This document shows positions 53,696 through 64,000 of a stretch of 64,000 nt of DNA, one piece after another (within the stretch, counting starts at the first letter, position 1; every line of letters begins with the position of its first letter). A program made the translations under genes and the position numbers. The DNA comes from Typha latifolia (Eukaryota > Streptophyta > Magnoliopsida > Poales > Typhaceae): NCBI GenBank assembly GCA_019914945.1, contig CM034100.1, positions 881,209-945,208 on the forward strand, written 5' to 3'. The notes beneath the pieces were generated by a model. It was given only the letters and a program-made list of their open reading frames with translations. It ran no database searches and was not told where the DNA came from.

Positions 53696-56600
53696 TGTAA
53701 CAACTTATCCCTAAAAAAAATTAAAAAAATAAACTAAAATATTATTTATCTTTGCATGGGTAGTGGCCGGCCACGTGCCCATGCAACGAGGCAACATGGG
53801 GGAGGTGCCACACACCCCCCCTCGCGTCGCCGCAGCCACCGCCAACCCCTCCCACCACCTCTCTTTCTCCCTCTATATCTCTTTTTCTCTCGCTCTCTCT
53901 ATCTCTCTCGATCCTCTCTCTCTCTCGCCGAGGCTGGCCTATCGTCGCCACCTCCACGAGCACCGGTGAGCTCTTTCTCCTTCTCTCTCTTCTTCCCTCT
54001 TCTTCTCTCTTCTTCTCTCTCCCTCTCTCACTATCTCTCTCTCTATCACTATCTCTCTCTCTTTCTCTTTTTCTTACTTTGGGATCGGGCCCATCGAAGC
54101 CGAGCCGCCGGCGAGAGGTCGACAGCTGGTTGGCCACTAGCTGCCGGTGCCCTCCCCGCCGGCCCGGGGCCGCACCTCCATTCCCTCATTCCCTCCTTCC
54201 CTCCTTCTTCTTCTTTCTTTCTTTTTCTTCTCCTTCCTCGGCTTTTGCTCTTTTTTTTCTGCACAGAGCCCAGCACTGATGGCAGTTTTTTTCTAATTAA
54301 TTAATTATTTATTTATTTATTTTATTGATGTTATTTATTTAGGTTTTTCCTTCTTAATTAATGCAAATAGATTATTTAGACATTAATTATTTTAATAATA
54401 ATATATATTCTTCAATATGATTAGTATTAATTATAATTTGTATAATCAATGATTAATTAGGTATAAATATAAGTAATACTCATATTTATTTATTTATATC
54501 TCTATTAGATTAATATATAGATTTGTAAATTATAATTATCAAATTTATATACTAATATTTTTATGAGATACATTTTAAATAATTCTAATAATTCATTATA
54601 CATTATGATTTTGTAATAAATAAAATAATTGGCTTATGTATTTATTTATTATTTTATAAAGTAATGACTACATAGTCCCTAATTAATCAAGATATAATTT
54701 AATTATAATTATGTTTTTATCTATATTTATATTTTTATTTATAATTAAAAATCTAGCCAGTTATAAACATAAGTAGAAATTCTAAAATCTAATAAATCAT
54801 CATATTTTATTCGAACGGATTATAATGGGATAAACAACTAACTTATGTTATTTAAGCATTTTCAGATTCTGAATCCTTTATTTGAGATCATGTGGACCTT
54901 GCTAGCGATGAGTGTCACTCGATTGATTGGCGAATGTAAGGGATACGTGGTTTGCGTCTTCTGATCAGGGTGAGTAGTCTTATCCTCTAGACGTATTTAT
55001 CAAATTATGTTATATTATATATTATGTATATGCAAGTTTTGGCCTCTAGCATAATTATATAACTTTATCTAGAGATGATTACAGTCGAGCATATTTTTAT
55101 CATGCATAGAATTAGGCTAATCTTGGATATGAGTATGATGATGATAAATAGAGATGATTAGAGATGATTATATTGTTACAATTTTATATGAATATGATTT
55201 TCTAGTATGAGTGTGCATGTGACAGACTAGCAGAAGTATGTATGTGTTAGATATATGGTCGGAGACTGCATTGCATTATTTTCCTCTTGACTTCCTTACC
55301 ACATAAATTCCTATTATGCATTGACTCGTTATTGTATTGGATATATACATGTGATCTGACATTTAGAAGAAAAGCATGATACGTGATTGATAAGATAGTT
55401 TATAGAAAGCGTGAGGATACCCGAGTAGGCGCTAGAGTTAGGGGTGCCTAGAGTGATGATTATAGTCGCTGATATGTGATATCTCGTGGCCCATGTCCGA
55501 GGTCAGTGGAGTCTGTCCGCACAGACAATCGAACGCATGTCGTTCGCCAGGGCATATGTGGCAAGTTATCCTCACAAGGTTTCTATCAACTATGTGGGTG
55601 CCCGGTCTGGATGGATGTTGATACCCTAGCGGGTGGCGGGATATGATTATATTTGAGATACTATTGTGGGTCGCGGAGTATGCTCTGAGCTTTCGGACAT
55701 GATGTTGAGACCGGGTACCGGGTGTTGACTGTGCACAGTGGTCTAGTATGATGATATTATACCGAGATGTCGGTGATGATCGTGATGTTGAGAAATGCAT
55801 ATGAATTCATTATCATCTGTTATATCTGATTATCAAATTATTAATATGCATCATAGGTGATTGCATTTGATATCATAGCATGATCATGATTGGCATGCAT
55901 CATATGTGTTATATTTAAGAGAGAATTATGATGATAGTATGACATTGAGATTTATTTATACATTATCGAGGATTATATATTTTATCAGTTATGACATGAC
56001 ATGTTATTTATTTTTTATTTATGTATTGCTAAGAAATATTCATATACTCATTCATGATATGATGCTCTTTTTGATTCATATTATTTAGTACATGATTTAC
56101 TCTCTGTTTGGCATCACTAATTCGAGGTAAGATTTTTTCACTAAGCCTTTTACTCATGACTCTCTTTATTTCTTTCTTTTTAACCCCCACGATATTACAA
56201 TTACGTGATACCACATTGAGATACCCTGATGTGATATTTTAGAGCAAAGATAAGGTAAGCTATAGATGCGAGACGGTATAGATGATAGTTTATATAAAAA
56301 TTGAGTTGTACCAGTATTTGATATTTGTACTCTTTTGTATCAAACGATGATCTGTATGATACAGGTCAAATCATGGCGTACTCTTGTATTAGTTGTATCT
56401 TGATGGTTTGTTGTGGCCTATGTGGGTCATACCAGATTATGTAGTGGTTTAATGTATATTATTGTGGACTGGGATATTCATATGTTAACATGTTTATTTG
56501 GTTAATAGTATGATTTATCTGGTGATGGATTATGTTATTATGGATAGGTTAGCAGGTTTTATTTGATAATGTCATAATTATATGTGCACAGGAGAGTATC

Positions 56601-56696
56601 TGTGCGTGACGGGCCCCGCCTAACTCGTTGTATGCACTGCGCGAGCCGTGTGGGCGCGTGGGCGTACACGTGCCCATGCCAAGCGGGGGCATTACA
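53696..56696. mobile_element. Solo LTR candidate, 3.0 kb, with CCCTT target duplication
   Basis: The 3001-bp stretch starts TGTAACAAC and ends GGCATTACA, so it has TG...CA ends with a short TGTAA/TTACA inverted repeat. It is flanked by identical 5-bp copies, CCCTT at 53691-53695 and 56697-56701. No gag-pol, primer-binding site or second LTR is seen, which fits a solo LTR left by recombination. The length suits the long LTRs of Del/Tekay-type gypsy elements (inference). The left 600 bp are CT-rich and give long open frames on both strands that are composition artefacts. The middle is very AT-rich. The words CACGTGCCCATGC appear near both ends. Confidence 0.72.
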
Positions 56697-56701
56697 CCCT
56701 T

Positions 56702-57961
56702 CCTCCTTTTCTTCCCTAACGCCTATCTTACTCCGTCACTATTATGCTGCCGCAATTGCACTGCTACTGCTACCTCCCTTCTCTTTTTCAGCTGCTATGT
56801 TGCTTCCAAAGATGCTTGTCCACTATTGCATGCCTCCTCCCCTCGTTGCCATTGTGGTTCTCTCCTTCTCTCTGGTCTCTTAATCACTTGTTTTGCTTGG
56901 CTTTTGCTGGTGTTAGTATGGATCCAATTGGTAGACGGTGGGTCTATGGGGGCTCTCTCGCCGACCACCCGCACGCCTTGTCATGACAACATGCAGTTGT
57001 CGTGGTGTGTGAGTTTCAATATAGGTTGGTGTAAAGCTGTGAGGAGGTGGTTTGAGATATTCTTATCACATTTGCAGCTCCGTGTGGACGTGCTGCCTAT
57101 TCTTTAATTTAGATTGCAGCATCATTGTTTTTTTTTTCTCTTATGTTTCTATTGTGGTTTGGGAATTTCACCTCTCTAATCTTTTAAAGTTCTGCATGCA
57201 TGTGTGTGTCTTCAACTAACATATTGTGGTAAAGTCGTATGTTAATTTTGGACCTTTTAAAATTTTAATTATTCGAGGTTGTGCTTCGTATAGTCTTTTA
57301 CGTACATAGTGATGTTCTATAGTCGTAGTCAAATGTGAAATTTATGTCAATTAGCATTGTGTTATTTTCTCTTTTAATTCGTATATATCAGGTCCTCTTG
57401 TACAATTTAAATGTATACGGACTTTCTCTCAAATAAAAATAAATGGAAGCGAATTGGTTCACGTCCACTAGCTAAGGGGGTTAGCTATTATGATCGAGCT
57501 AAAAGCGTGTAAATTTAATTGTCTCTTTCTCTTGGATCATCTCTTTGTTTCCAAGACCACATCTGTTAGTCCGCAGTCCTTTTAGAGCCTGAAACTTGTT
57601 ACCAATTATTATTCTGCCACCAATCTTTGATTTTATTAATGAATCTTAATTTGAGTGCCAAAATCTAGTTGCCAGAAAGTGCCAAATCTACTGGATTTGA
57701 TTTCGATTTGGTGTAAGTTATTCAATTCTAATTCACTTGATTAAGAGCGACCTTACCTACTAAACGCTAATCAATAATGACCCTACGAAGGCTAGCTAAC
57801 TTATGTAGCCATAAAACTTTGTTTCATGAACTTTCCGATTATTTAATCCGTTATTATAAACTTAACTTAATCTAACGAACTAGCATGTAGCAAATGAATC
57901 TAGCTTAAGATTGAAGCATAGCGATGCAGTGAAATGTCTACGACTCTCTCTCTCTCTCTCT

Positions 57962-58010
<49 letters not shown>

Positions 58011-59758
58011 GTTTCTGTCAACAATCACTTTACTATTGGTCTACCACTTTAGGTGAGGCATATGGGTCCATGTTTATTTCTAGAACAGAGTAAGGCCAAT
58101 CCAAGAGGTGGTCCTAGTCTTAGCTCTGTCAGTGTATAAGAAAAAATTATTCATAATAATTTACAAACATTTTATAGATTCAAATATTATATATATATGA
58201 CAATTTCACTTTAAACTTCTTCTTTTTTTAATTTTTTTTACATAAAAAAGTATATATATTTTTATTGTTAAGAAGTGTCTGCAACTAACGTACGTGGCAT
58301 GCGAAACGTCGGAACAGAAACCGTCCGTTATTTTTCTGCCACCGCGAAGAAGATACCGGTCGGTCAGCCGACAAAAGCCAAAGCGTACATCGTTTTCGTT
58401 GGCTTTGGGAGCATCGCTGACGTCGGCGCACGCCATGCAGTCTCTCGCGGCCACTGTCCACCCGGAACGGCACAGCTCTCGCGATCCATTGCTTCCAAGG
58501 GAGGGCAAATTAGTGAGAGAATTAGGTGGGCCTTTGTGCAAAAAATTACCACCAGTACCACAAGTACCATGCCACCACGGACCCCCCCCCCCCCCCTACC
58601 GTTTGCTAGTTGCTACCACTCATCATTCATCCAACCTTCTTTGTTTTTTTAATATATATATATAGACAGAGAGAGAGAGAGAGAGCCGAGGACTCGAATG
58701 TAATAGAGGTAAAAGATTGGGGGGGTGATATGCTAAACTCCGAGCCCTCCTTTTTCTTATTTCTTTTCTCGGGGGACAAAATATTCCCTCGCCCCACTCG
58801 CGGCGCTGAGGTGCCACGTACCCTCTCCGGCATCTCATGCCGCGGGGCCCACCGGCCCCACAGCCTCCACCGACCAAGGACAGTGACCTTCGGCGGGGCC
58901 CGCCGGGGGCCATCTGTATTCCTTCCTTCCTCCCCAAATAATCTCCTCCTCGGCCCCCGACCTACCCCCGCCCAACCACACCACCCAGGTGCTTTAAGAT
59001 TCACAAAAAGACGATCAGTGGGCAGGTGATTGCATGGACCACGGTGAGGGCGCGGTAGATCTAATCGGACGGCCGATATTGAGTGCTTTATGGTGGGGGT
59101 GCAAGAACAGCAAAAGAGGACTCTGCTCGTCTGTCCACCGAGCTGCCGAGCCTTTGCTTTAACCGGCAAGCCTAAAACTTTGACTGGTCAAACGTCAGCA
59201 GGGAAAAAGAAAAGTATGGAGCTCCTCATCTTCTTCTATAGCTCCTAAAAGAAAACCGTCAATAAAGACAAAAAGGTTAGTTACATTAGTAATCTACTGT
59301 TAGTTTTTATGTCCATTCTATTAAATCTACAAGGGCATATCAGTAATTTAGGATTATGCCGAGTTTTACTAATAGAGCTTATGATTAGGACGATCATCGA
59401 TCAGACGGCTGCTAGGGAGGGGACCACGTAGGATGGATAGATCACGACAGCCATCGTTAGATTTCACTCGCCGAGAAGGGGCCGATTAATCGTGGTTGGA
59501 GGGGACACTGTGTGGCGGTGTTGCCTGGGCCCACCTCGGCGATCGCTCGAATTCCATGCTTTCTCTGCGTGCAAGCCAAACGCATCGATCGTTTAGTACG
59601 GAGGAGTAATCATTTATCCTCTAGTTTCTCTCTCTGGGTCCTCCTCGTTTTTTTTTTTTATTTAGGTGAGGTGAAGTAGAGGGATCTCACTTCTTCCTCT
59701 CGATCGCCTCAATTTGCACCGGACGCTCCTTCGATCGAATCGCTCTGTTGATGCATGG
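56702..59758. other. Intergenic DNA and Dof upstream region
   Basis: Holds the right half of the CT-rich host stretch, a compound (CT)n(TA)n microsatellite at 57943-58008, a run of 15 C at 58582-58596 and a (TA)n(GA)n tract at about 58650-58684. GC-rich DNA at 58730-59200 gives open frames on both strands without a domain. The last 300 bases before 59759 should contain the Dof promoter and leader. Confidence 0.5.
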
Positions 59759-61364
59759 ATGGAGATCTCTAATATTGCACACCACCAGGTGAGATCATAT
59801 ATATATATATGACGATGCTATGCCATGCCATGGATTCTCTCCTTTTATATATGGACTTCTTACGTGATTTTGTGACAGTAGGGCTTGTTTCCAGGATGGC
59901 TAGCTTCACTCTTTGTTCGTTTTGTTGTTATCATTGCTCACGAATTTTGCCTCTCTTTTTTTTTTTTTTGCTTTTAATTATCAACACACACACAAACACA
60001 CATATAGATATATATGTTCGAAGAAGTGGTGCATAAGGTATTGGATTAAGGAAAATGCATGCCTTTTCTCTTCTCACAACTGTTGCAATCATAGCTGATT
60101 AATTCTAGGAAACGATTCTAAGTAACGGATCTCTTTTGGTTCTTGGGTTTTAGCAGAAGAAGAGGAGCTTGATCTACAGAAGATCTGCAGTCACTTTTTG
60201 GTCTTTATATAAACATTTCATCTTAAAATATCTACAGAATTATATTTGTGCCTTTAATTATGTAAAAAGCTAGAAGGAACTGATGTTATAAATGCTATGT
60301 ATCTTGATCATTATCGGATCGAAACTACAGACAGCTATTAAATAGCCTTGCTTCTCTTTCGATCTCCATTCACTAGTCCAAACTTAATTTTTTTTATTTC
60401 CTTTATTTTCTTTTTGGTTTTATTGAAACGATTCTCTATATTTCTTTGTATTAATCTTATTTGCATCGCTGGATGCTGAGATCTTTCACAGGCTATGGAT
60501 AGTTTTCCACTGGAAGAAGTTCTAATTGGGTGTCCCAGGGCAACACAGGAGCAAAAGCCACAAGGCCAACAGGAGAAGAAGGTGAGGCCCCACCCGGAGC
60601 AAGCCCTCAAGTGCCCCAGGTGCGATTCCACCAACACCAAGTTCTGCTACTACAACAACTACAGCCTCTCCCAGCCCAGGTACTTCTGCAAAGGCTGCAG
60701 GAGGTACTGGACCAAAGGTGGATCACTAAGAAATGTTCCAATTGGAGGTGGTTGTAGAAAGAAGAAGCCCTCCTCCTCCTCCTCCTCCTCCGCTACCTCT
60801 TCCTCAAACTCAAAGAGATTACCACAAGACAAACTCATCTCAACCTACTCATCAGAAAATCCAAAACTTTGCTATGATCCTAATGAACTGACCCTGGCTT
60901 TTGCAAGGCTAGACAGGACCCAACCCATACTTGGCCAGTTGGGTCTCGGCGAACATGACGGCTTCTTTCTTGGAAACACTAACCCTAACCCTAACCCTAA
61001 CCCTAGCCATTTCCCCACAAGTCCTGGTTTTCTTGACATTTTGAGAAGTGGGTTTGTTGACGTTACTAACCCAAGTGGAGTAGGGAATGTATGCTATGGG
61101 TTTGGTGGCCATGGTGGTGGTGAGGAAGTGGTGTTGCCCTTTAATGGAGACTTGGGTGGTGCAACTACTATAGATGGCACTAGTGTCGCAACTAGCCGTT
61201 GGTCTTGCAAAGATTTGGACGGTGGGGGGGAGAAGGGCTTGATGGGTCTCCAATGGCAGCTTGGTGGAGATGGTAACATGGGTATGGAGCCAGGGAAAGA
61301 CTACTGGGATGGAGTTGCTTCTTCTTCTTCTTGGCATGGCATCATCAACAGCACTCTCATGTAA
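59759..61364 (+). CDS. Dof zinc-finger transcription factor
   Basis: Plant-specific DNA-binding protein that recognises AAAG-type sites in the nucleus. The likely structure is two exons: 59759-59788, encoding [10 protein letters not shown], and 60492-61364. The 703-bp intron has the donor CAG|GTGAG and the acceptor CACAG; the protein has 300 residues. If the first exon is only leader, translation would begin at the ATG at 60495 (289 residues). The single Dof C2C2 finger runs from [20 protein letters not shown] to [11 protein letters not shown], with zinc cysteines 51, 54, 76 and 79. A Ser-rich linker, an Asn-Pro repeat and a Gly-rich tail follow, ending in [11 protein letters not shown] cannot name the orthologue. 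Two further ATGs in other frames precede the start. Confidence 0.92.
60981..61004 (+). repeat. Four AACCCT units inside the Dof coding region
   Basis: Four exact AACCCT hexamers encode Asn-Pro four times. Read on the other strand they are TTAGGG, the vertebrate-type and Asparagales-type telomere unit. Here it is a coding hexanucleotide repeat. Confidence 0.9.
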
Positions 61365-61895
61365 TAGAGGTGGATAGATGGCGGATAAGTAGCTAGGTAA
61401 TTAATTATCCTTGCATGGTGGTGTCTGTGGACTGTGATTTCCCTATTTGGAAAGATTGCTAGTTTTCAATTCATCCCTTTGTATCATTTCTTTCCTTTTC
61501 TGTTTCTTTTTTTCTCTCTCTGGTGAGTGGTGATTTGTGAAGTATATAGTAAATGAAACAGCTGAGATCTGTTTTTGTTTTCTAACCAAGGAAGGAAGGA
61601 TGCATGGGAGTTAGATTCTTGTTTGCATTCCTGTTTTGGTTAACGGAGAGATGGCTTTTCTCTAGTGTTTTCTGCTCTCTCTCTCTCTCTCTCCATGTTA
61701 GAGAGAGAGAGGGACGACACGAATATCTATAATATATCTTGGCAGGCAACAAAATCCTCGTAAGATCTGGGGTTTTATTATGTTATGGTCTCCTATGCAC
61801 CATGAAGATGCATCAGAACCATAGACTGTGGTTTTGGTAAAAGAATATGAGCATGTTCACACCAAGCCACTTGCATGGGTACTTGGATAACAAGC

Positions 61896-61930
<35 letters not shown>

Positions 61931-63426
61931 CTATAAGTTAAAATTTAAATGGGTGACTAACCCTAGTAGTAATGACATCATCCTTCTTAGAGGATAATTT
62001 TTTTTTTCTTTTTTGTTGGAGGATAACTCAAGACATCTAAAGGATGCAGTCATGCAGTAGACCGTAGATGTAGAGATATCGGTTCCATTTCTCTACTTTA
62101 TCATTTGATCCAGTGAATAGCTATTAATTAAGGACATAAGGATGTTGACGTGGGTACGTAAAAACTCTAGTAAAGATTGGTACGTAGCCTTCTCTAGCTT
62201 TTCCACATTGTACCCTACTGCAAGTAACTATGTAGATATTCGAATACGGTACATTAATTGCAGTTGGAAAATTATTCCTCTATCTAGCGAGATATTGGAT
62301 CAATGTATAACATGAAAGATTATGATAAAAGAGTATATATATACACACACCTTTTAATCCATAAGTTGAATACATTGACGGAGTAGTAGTAAAGTACTAA
62401 AGTAAGCGCTATTTTTCTCTAAAATATTCTTGTATGAAAGTTATATATTTAAAATTTTTTATAAATCACATCTTATATTTTATTTATATTATAATTTACA
62501 TCTCGTAGGTGATGATTTTATAATCCGACTTCTTATTTTTTTTTATATAATTCTCATTTAACACGGTAAGTTAACTTAGACGGTACTAAAAAAAAATATT
62601 ATAATATACAAAATAATTTATAAATACCTAAATTATCACTGTCTTTTTTGTTGAATTTTTCTCTTTCCAAAAAAGAAGAAGAAGCAGAAAATGATGAGGA
62701 GGGTGAGGGGAAAAGACAATAAAAGGTGGTAGCGGCAGGAACGATAATGGCAACTGTAGAGGTAGGTGGAGAATGTGGCGGAGAGATATAGAAAATGAGA
62801 GAGAATAATAGAGGTATTTTAATAACGTTAGAGTGTTAAATAGTTAAACGAGAATTATAGGAAAACATGAGGAATCTAAATACAAAATTCTTAAAGATAG
62901 AGTGTGAATCACAAAATAGATAAAATATAAAGTGTGATTTATAAACACCCCATATATCTAACATAATCCCTAAAATTCGAAATTATAAAATTCTAACCCC
63001 GGTCGGTTAACTCGAGTTCATTTGAACAAAGCTTGACGGACATTACGAACACGGAGGAGGTGAGGACACGTGCGGTGACGCGACTCAGGTGCTTTTCAGT
63101 AATTTCGTAGCCTAAAATTCAAATGTCTCCCGCTTCTCATTATTTCACCATTTATTATATTCCCTAATTATTTCACCGACTGATAAATGCACTCCAATTG
63201 TTTCTACTTGTATCAGAAAAATGCACTCCCTTTCCGCGCTCACTCCTCACAAGAAGCGAGAAGCAAGCGTGCGTATATACCATTCCACCACATTTTGGGT
63301 CTGGGACCTTCTACTCCCAATATTACCAATTACATTCATATATCGTGAGAATATAATCCTCCTCCTCCTCTCTCTCTAATTCTTCTATATCGATCTCCTT
63401 AGCCGGATTCGAAGTGGAGGTTTGAT
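61365..63426. other. Intergenic DNA, Dof 3' region and next promoter
   Basis: A CT and GA palindromic tract lies at about 61676-61712 and a (GT)n(TA)n tract at about 61896-61931. The rest is AT-rich without a gene. Toward the right end a G-box, CACGTG at 63067-63072, and TATATA near 63274 precede the last gene. Confidence 0.55.
63067..63072. promoter_or_regulatory. G-box upstream of the last gene
   Basis: CACGTG in the context GGACACGTGCGG lies 355 bases before the ATG at 63427 and about 200 bases before a GTATATACC TATA-like sequence. The position fits a proximal promoter. Binding is inferred. Confidence 0.45.
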
Positions 63427-63517
63427 ATGGAAAGGCTATCGCTGATCGATGTTTCATCGGAGGACGATATCCTCGTTTCTTCATCTTGCGAGGGTTTGTT
63501 CGATCCGAGCTCCTCGG
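63427..63517 (+). CDS. First exon of an unrecognised gene, cut by the window edge
   Basis: An ATG opens a frame reading MERLSLIDVSSEDDILVSSS and a few more residues, then meets a good donor G|GTAATC in phase 1. A TATA-like sequence near 63274 and a CT-rich leader support a transcription unit. One possible second exon starts at 63798 after TTACAG and would read GDPDQHHIAEF, but it stops within about 35 codons, so it may be an alternative or false exon. The acidic, Ser-rich start fits a nuclear protein, but I do not recognise the family. Confidence 0.5.
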
Positions 63518-64000
63518 GTAATCTCTCGATCTCGATCTCTCGATATTGCTATTAATCTTGTTCTTTATATGATGAATCTGGACCCTTTTCCGAAAAAACA
63601 TCAGATCCTTTTGTTTTAAATCGGTGATATCCAAGGTTTAGGGTTTTCTTGTTCGTATCGTGGTGGATTTGTTTGGCCGGGGTATGTGTCCGCTTTCTTG
63701 ATTGGTTATGTAGACGTATTTGTTTATCAATAGATAAGGATTTTCTTGCAAGAAGCTAAATAATCTGCGGAAGTTTGCTTGTTTTGGGAAATTACAGGTG
63801 ATCCAGATCAACACCATATAGCAGAATTCCTCATGACAAGATGTAGTAGCCAGTTGATTCATGCATGTGAAAGCGGCATTATTTGTCAATAATAAATTGA
63901 ATAATTTGTTGGAAAATAAAGGACTGAAAGAGATCTGGTGGTATGTTCTTTGTGATGACATCTGCTTAGAAACATACTGTTGTTGAATCATTGAACGGTC

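Noticed and set aside
53756..54304. Long open frames on both strands (182, 131 and 75 codons)
   Set aside because: They come from CT/GA-rich low-complexity sequence inside the LTR element; no domain is visible.
60225..60233. AAAATATCT evening element in the Dof intron
   Set aside because: A single nine-base match in AT-rich DNA; too likely by chance to claim clock control.
60981..61004. Interstitial telomere
   Set aside because: Only four units, in frame within a coding region and encoding a simple Asn-Pro repeat.

Overview
This window is nuclear DNA of a flowering plant, most likely a non-grass monocot such as a palm. The basis is many-exon genes with GT-AG introns, AT-rich intergenic DNA rich in microsatellites, plant-only families (PRR, TOE-type AP2, Dof, PPR) and best recalled protein matches to monocot members. 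The species assignment is inference. There are no CRISPR arrays or operons, and I recognised no rRNA or tRNA genes.

Six genes could be rebuilt exon by exon, with matching phases, from start to stop. They are a clock pseudo-response regulator (PRR37/PRR73/PRR7 type, minus, 2330-12012), the topoisomerase VI A subunit (TOP6A/SPO11-3, plus, 14972-16340), a plastid-type PPR protein like At5g02830 (minus, 18645-27905), a TOE-type AP2 factor with a miR172 site (minus, 29689-33299), the recombinase paralogue RAD51B (minus, 42579-46739) and the MAP kinase MPK3 (minus, 47821-50783). A two-exon Dof factor (plus, 59759-61364) and the first exon of an unrecognised gene (plus, from 63427) follow.

Between the genes lie a decayed DUF674 pseudogene (about 0.74-2.04 kb), a 5'-truncated L1-type LINE with a 17-bp target-site duplication (51612-52673), a 3.0-kb solo-LTR-like element with 5-bp target duplications (53696-56696), a hAT-like MITE (about 41.5-42.1 kb), a 220-bp tandem duplication (35.65-36.12 kb) and several mini- and microsatellites. 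The stretches 33.8-42.6 kb and 50.9-59.7 kb hold no recognised gene.

The genes do not form one pathway. They are a deeply conserved neighbourhood: PRR7, TOP6A and the PPR gene are consecutive loci in Arabidopsis (At5g02810, At5g02820, At5g02830), and PRR3 lies close to TOE2 (At5g60100, At5g60120). Three genes touch timing or flowering (PRR, TOE-type AP2, perhaps Dof), two handle DNA topology or repair (TOP6A, RAD51B) and one is a stress kinase (MPK3). I saw no clearly undescribed biological system. The best leads are two unusual residues in the PRR CCT domain, a GC-AG intron in the AP2 gene, CT-repeat-dominated mini-introns in RAD51B, overlapping AUGs in three frames ahead of the Dof gene, and the two well-bounded retroelement insertions.
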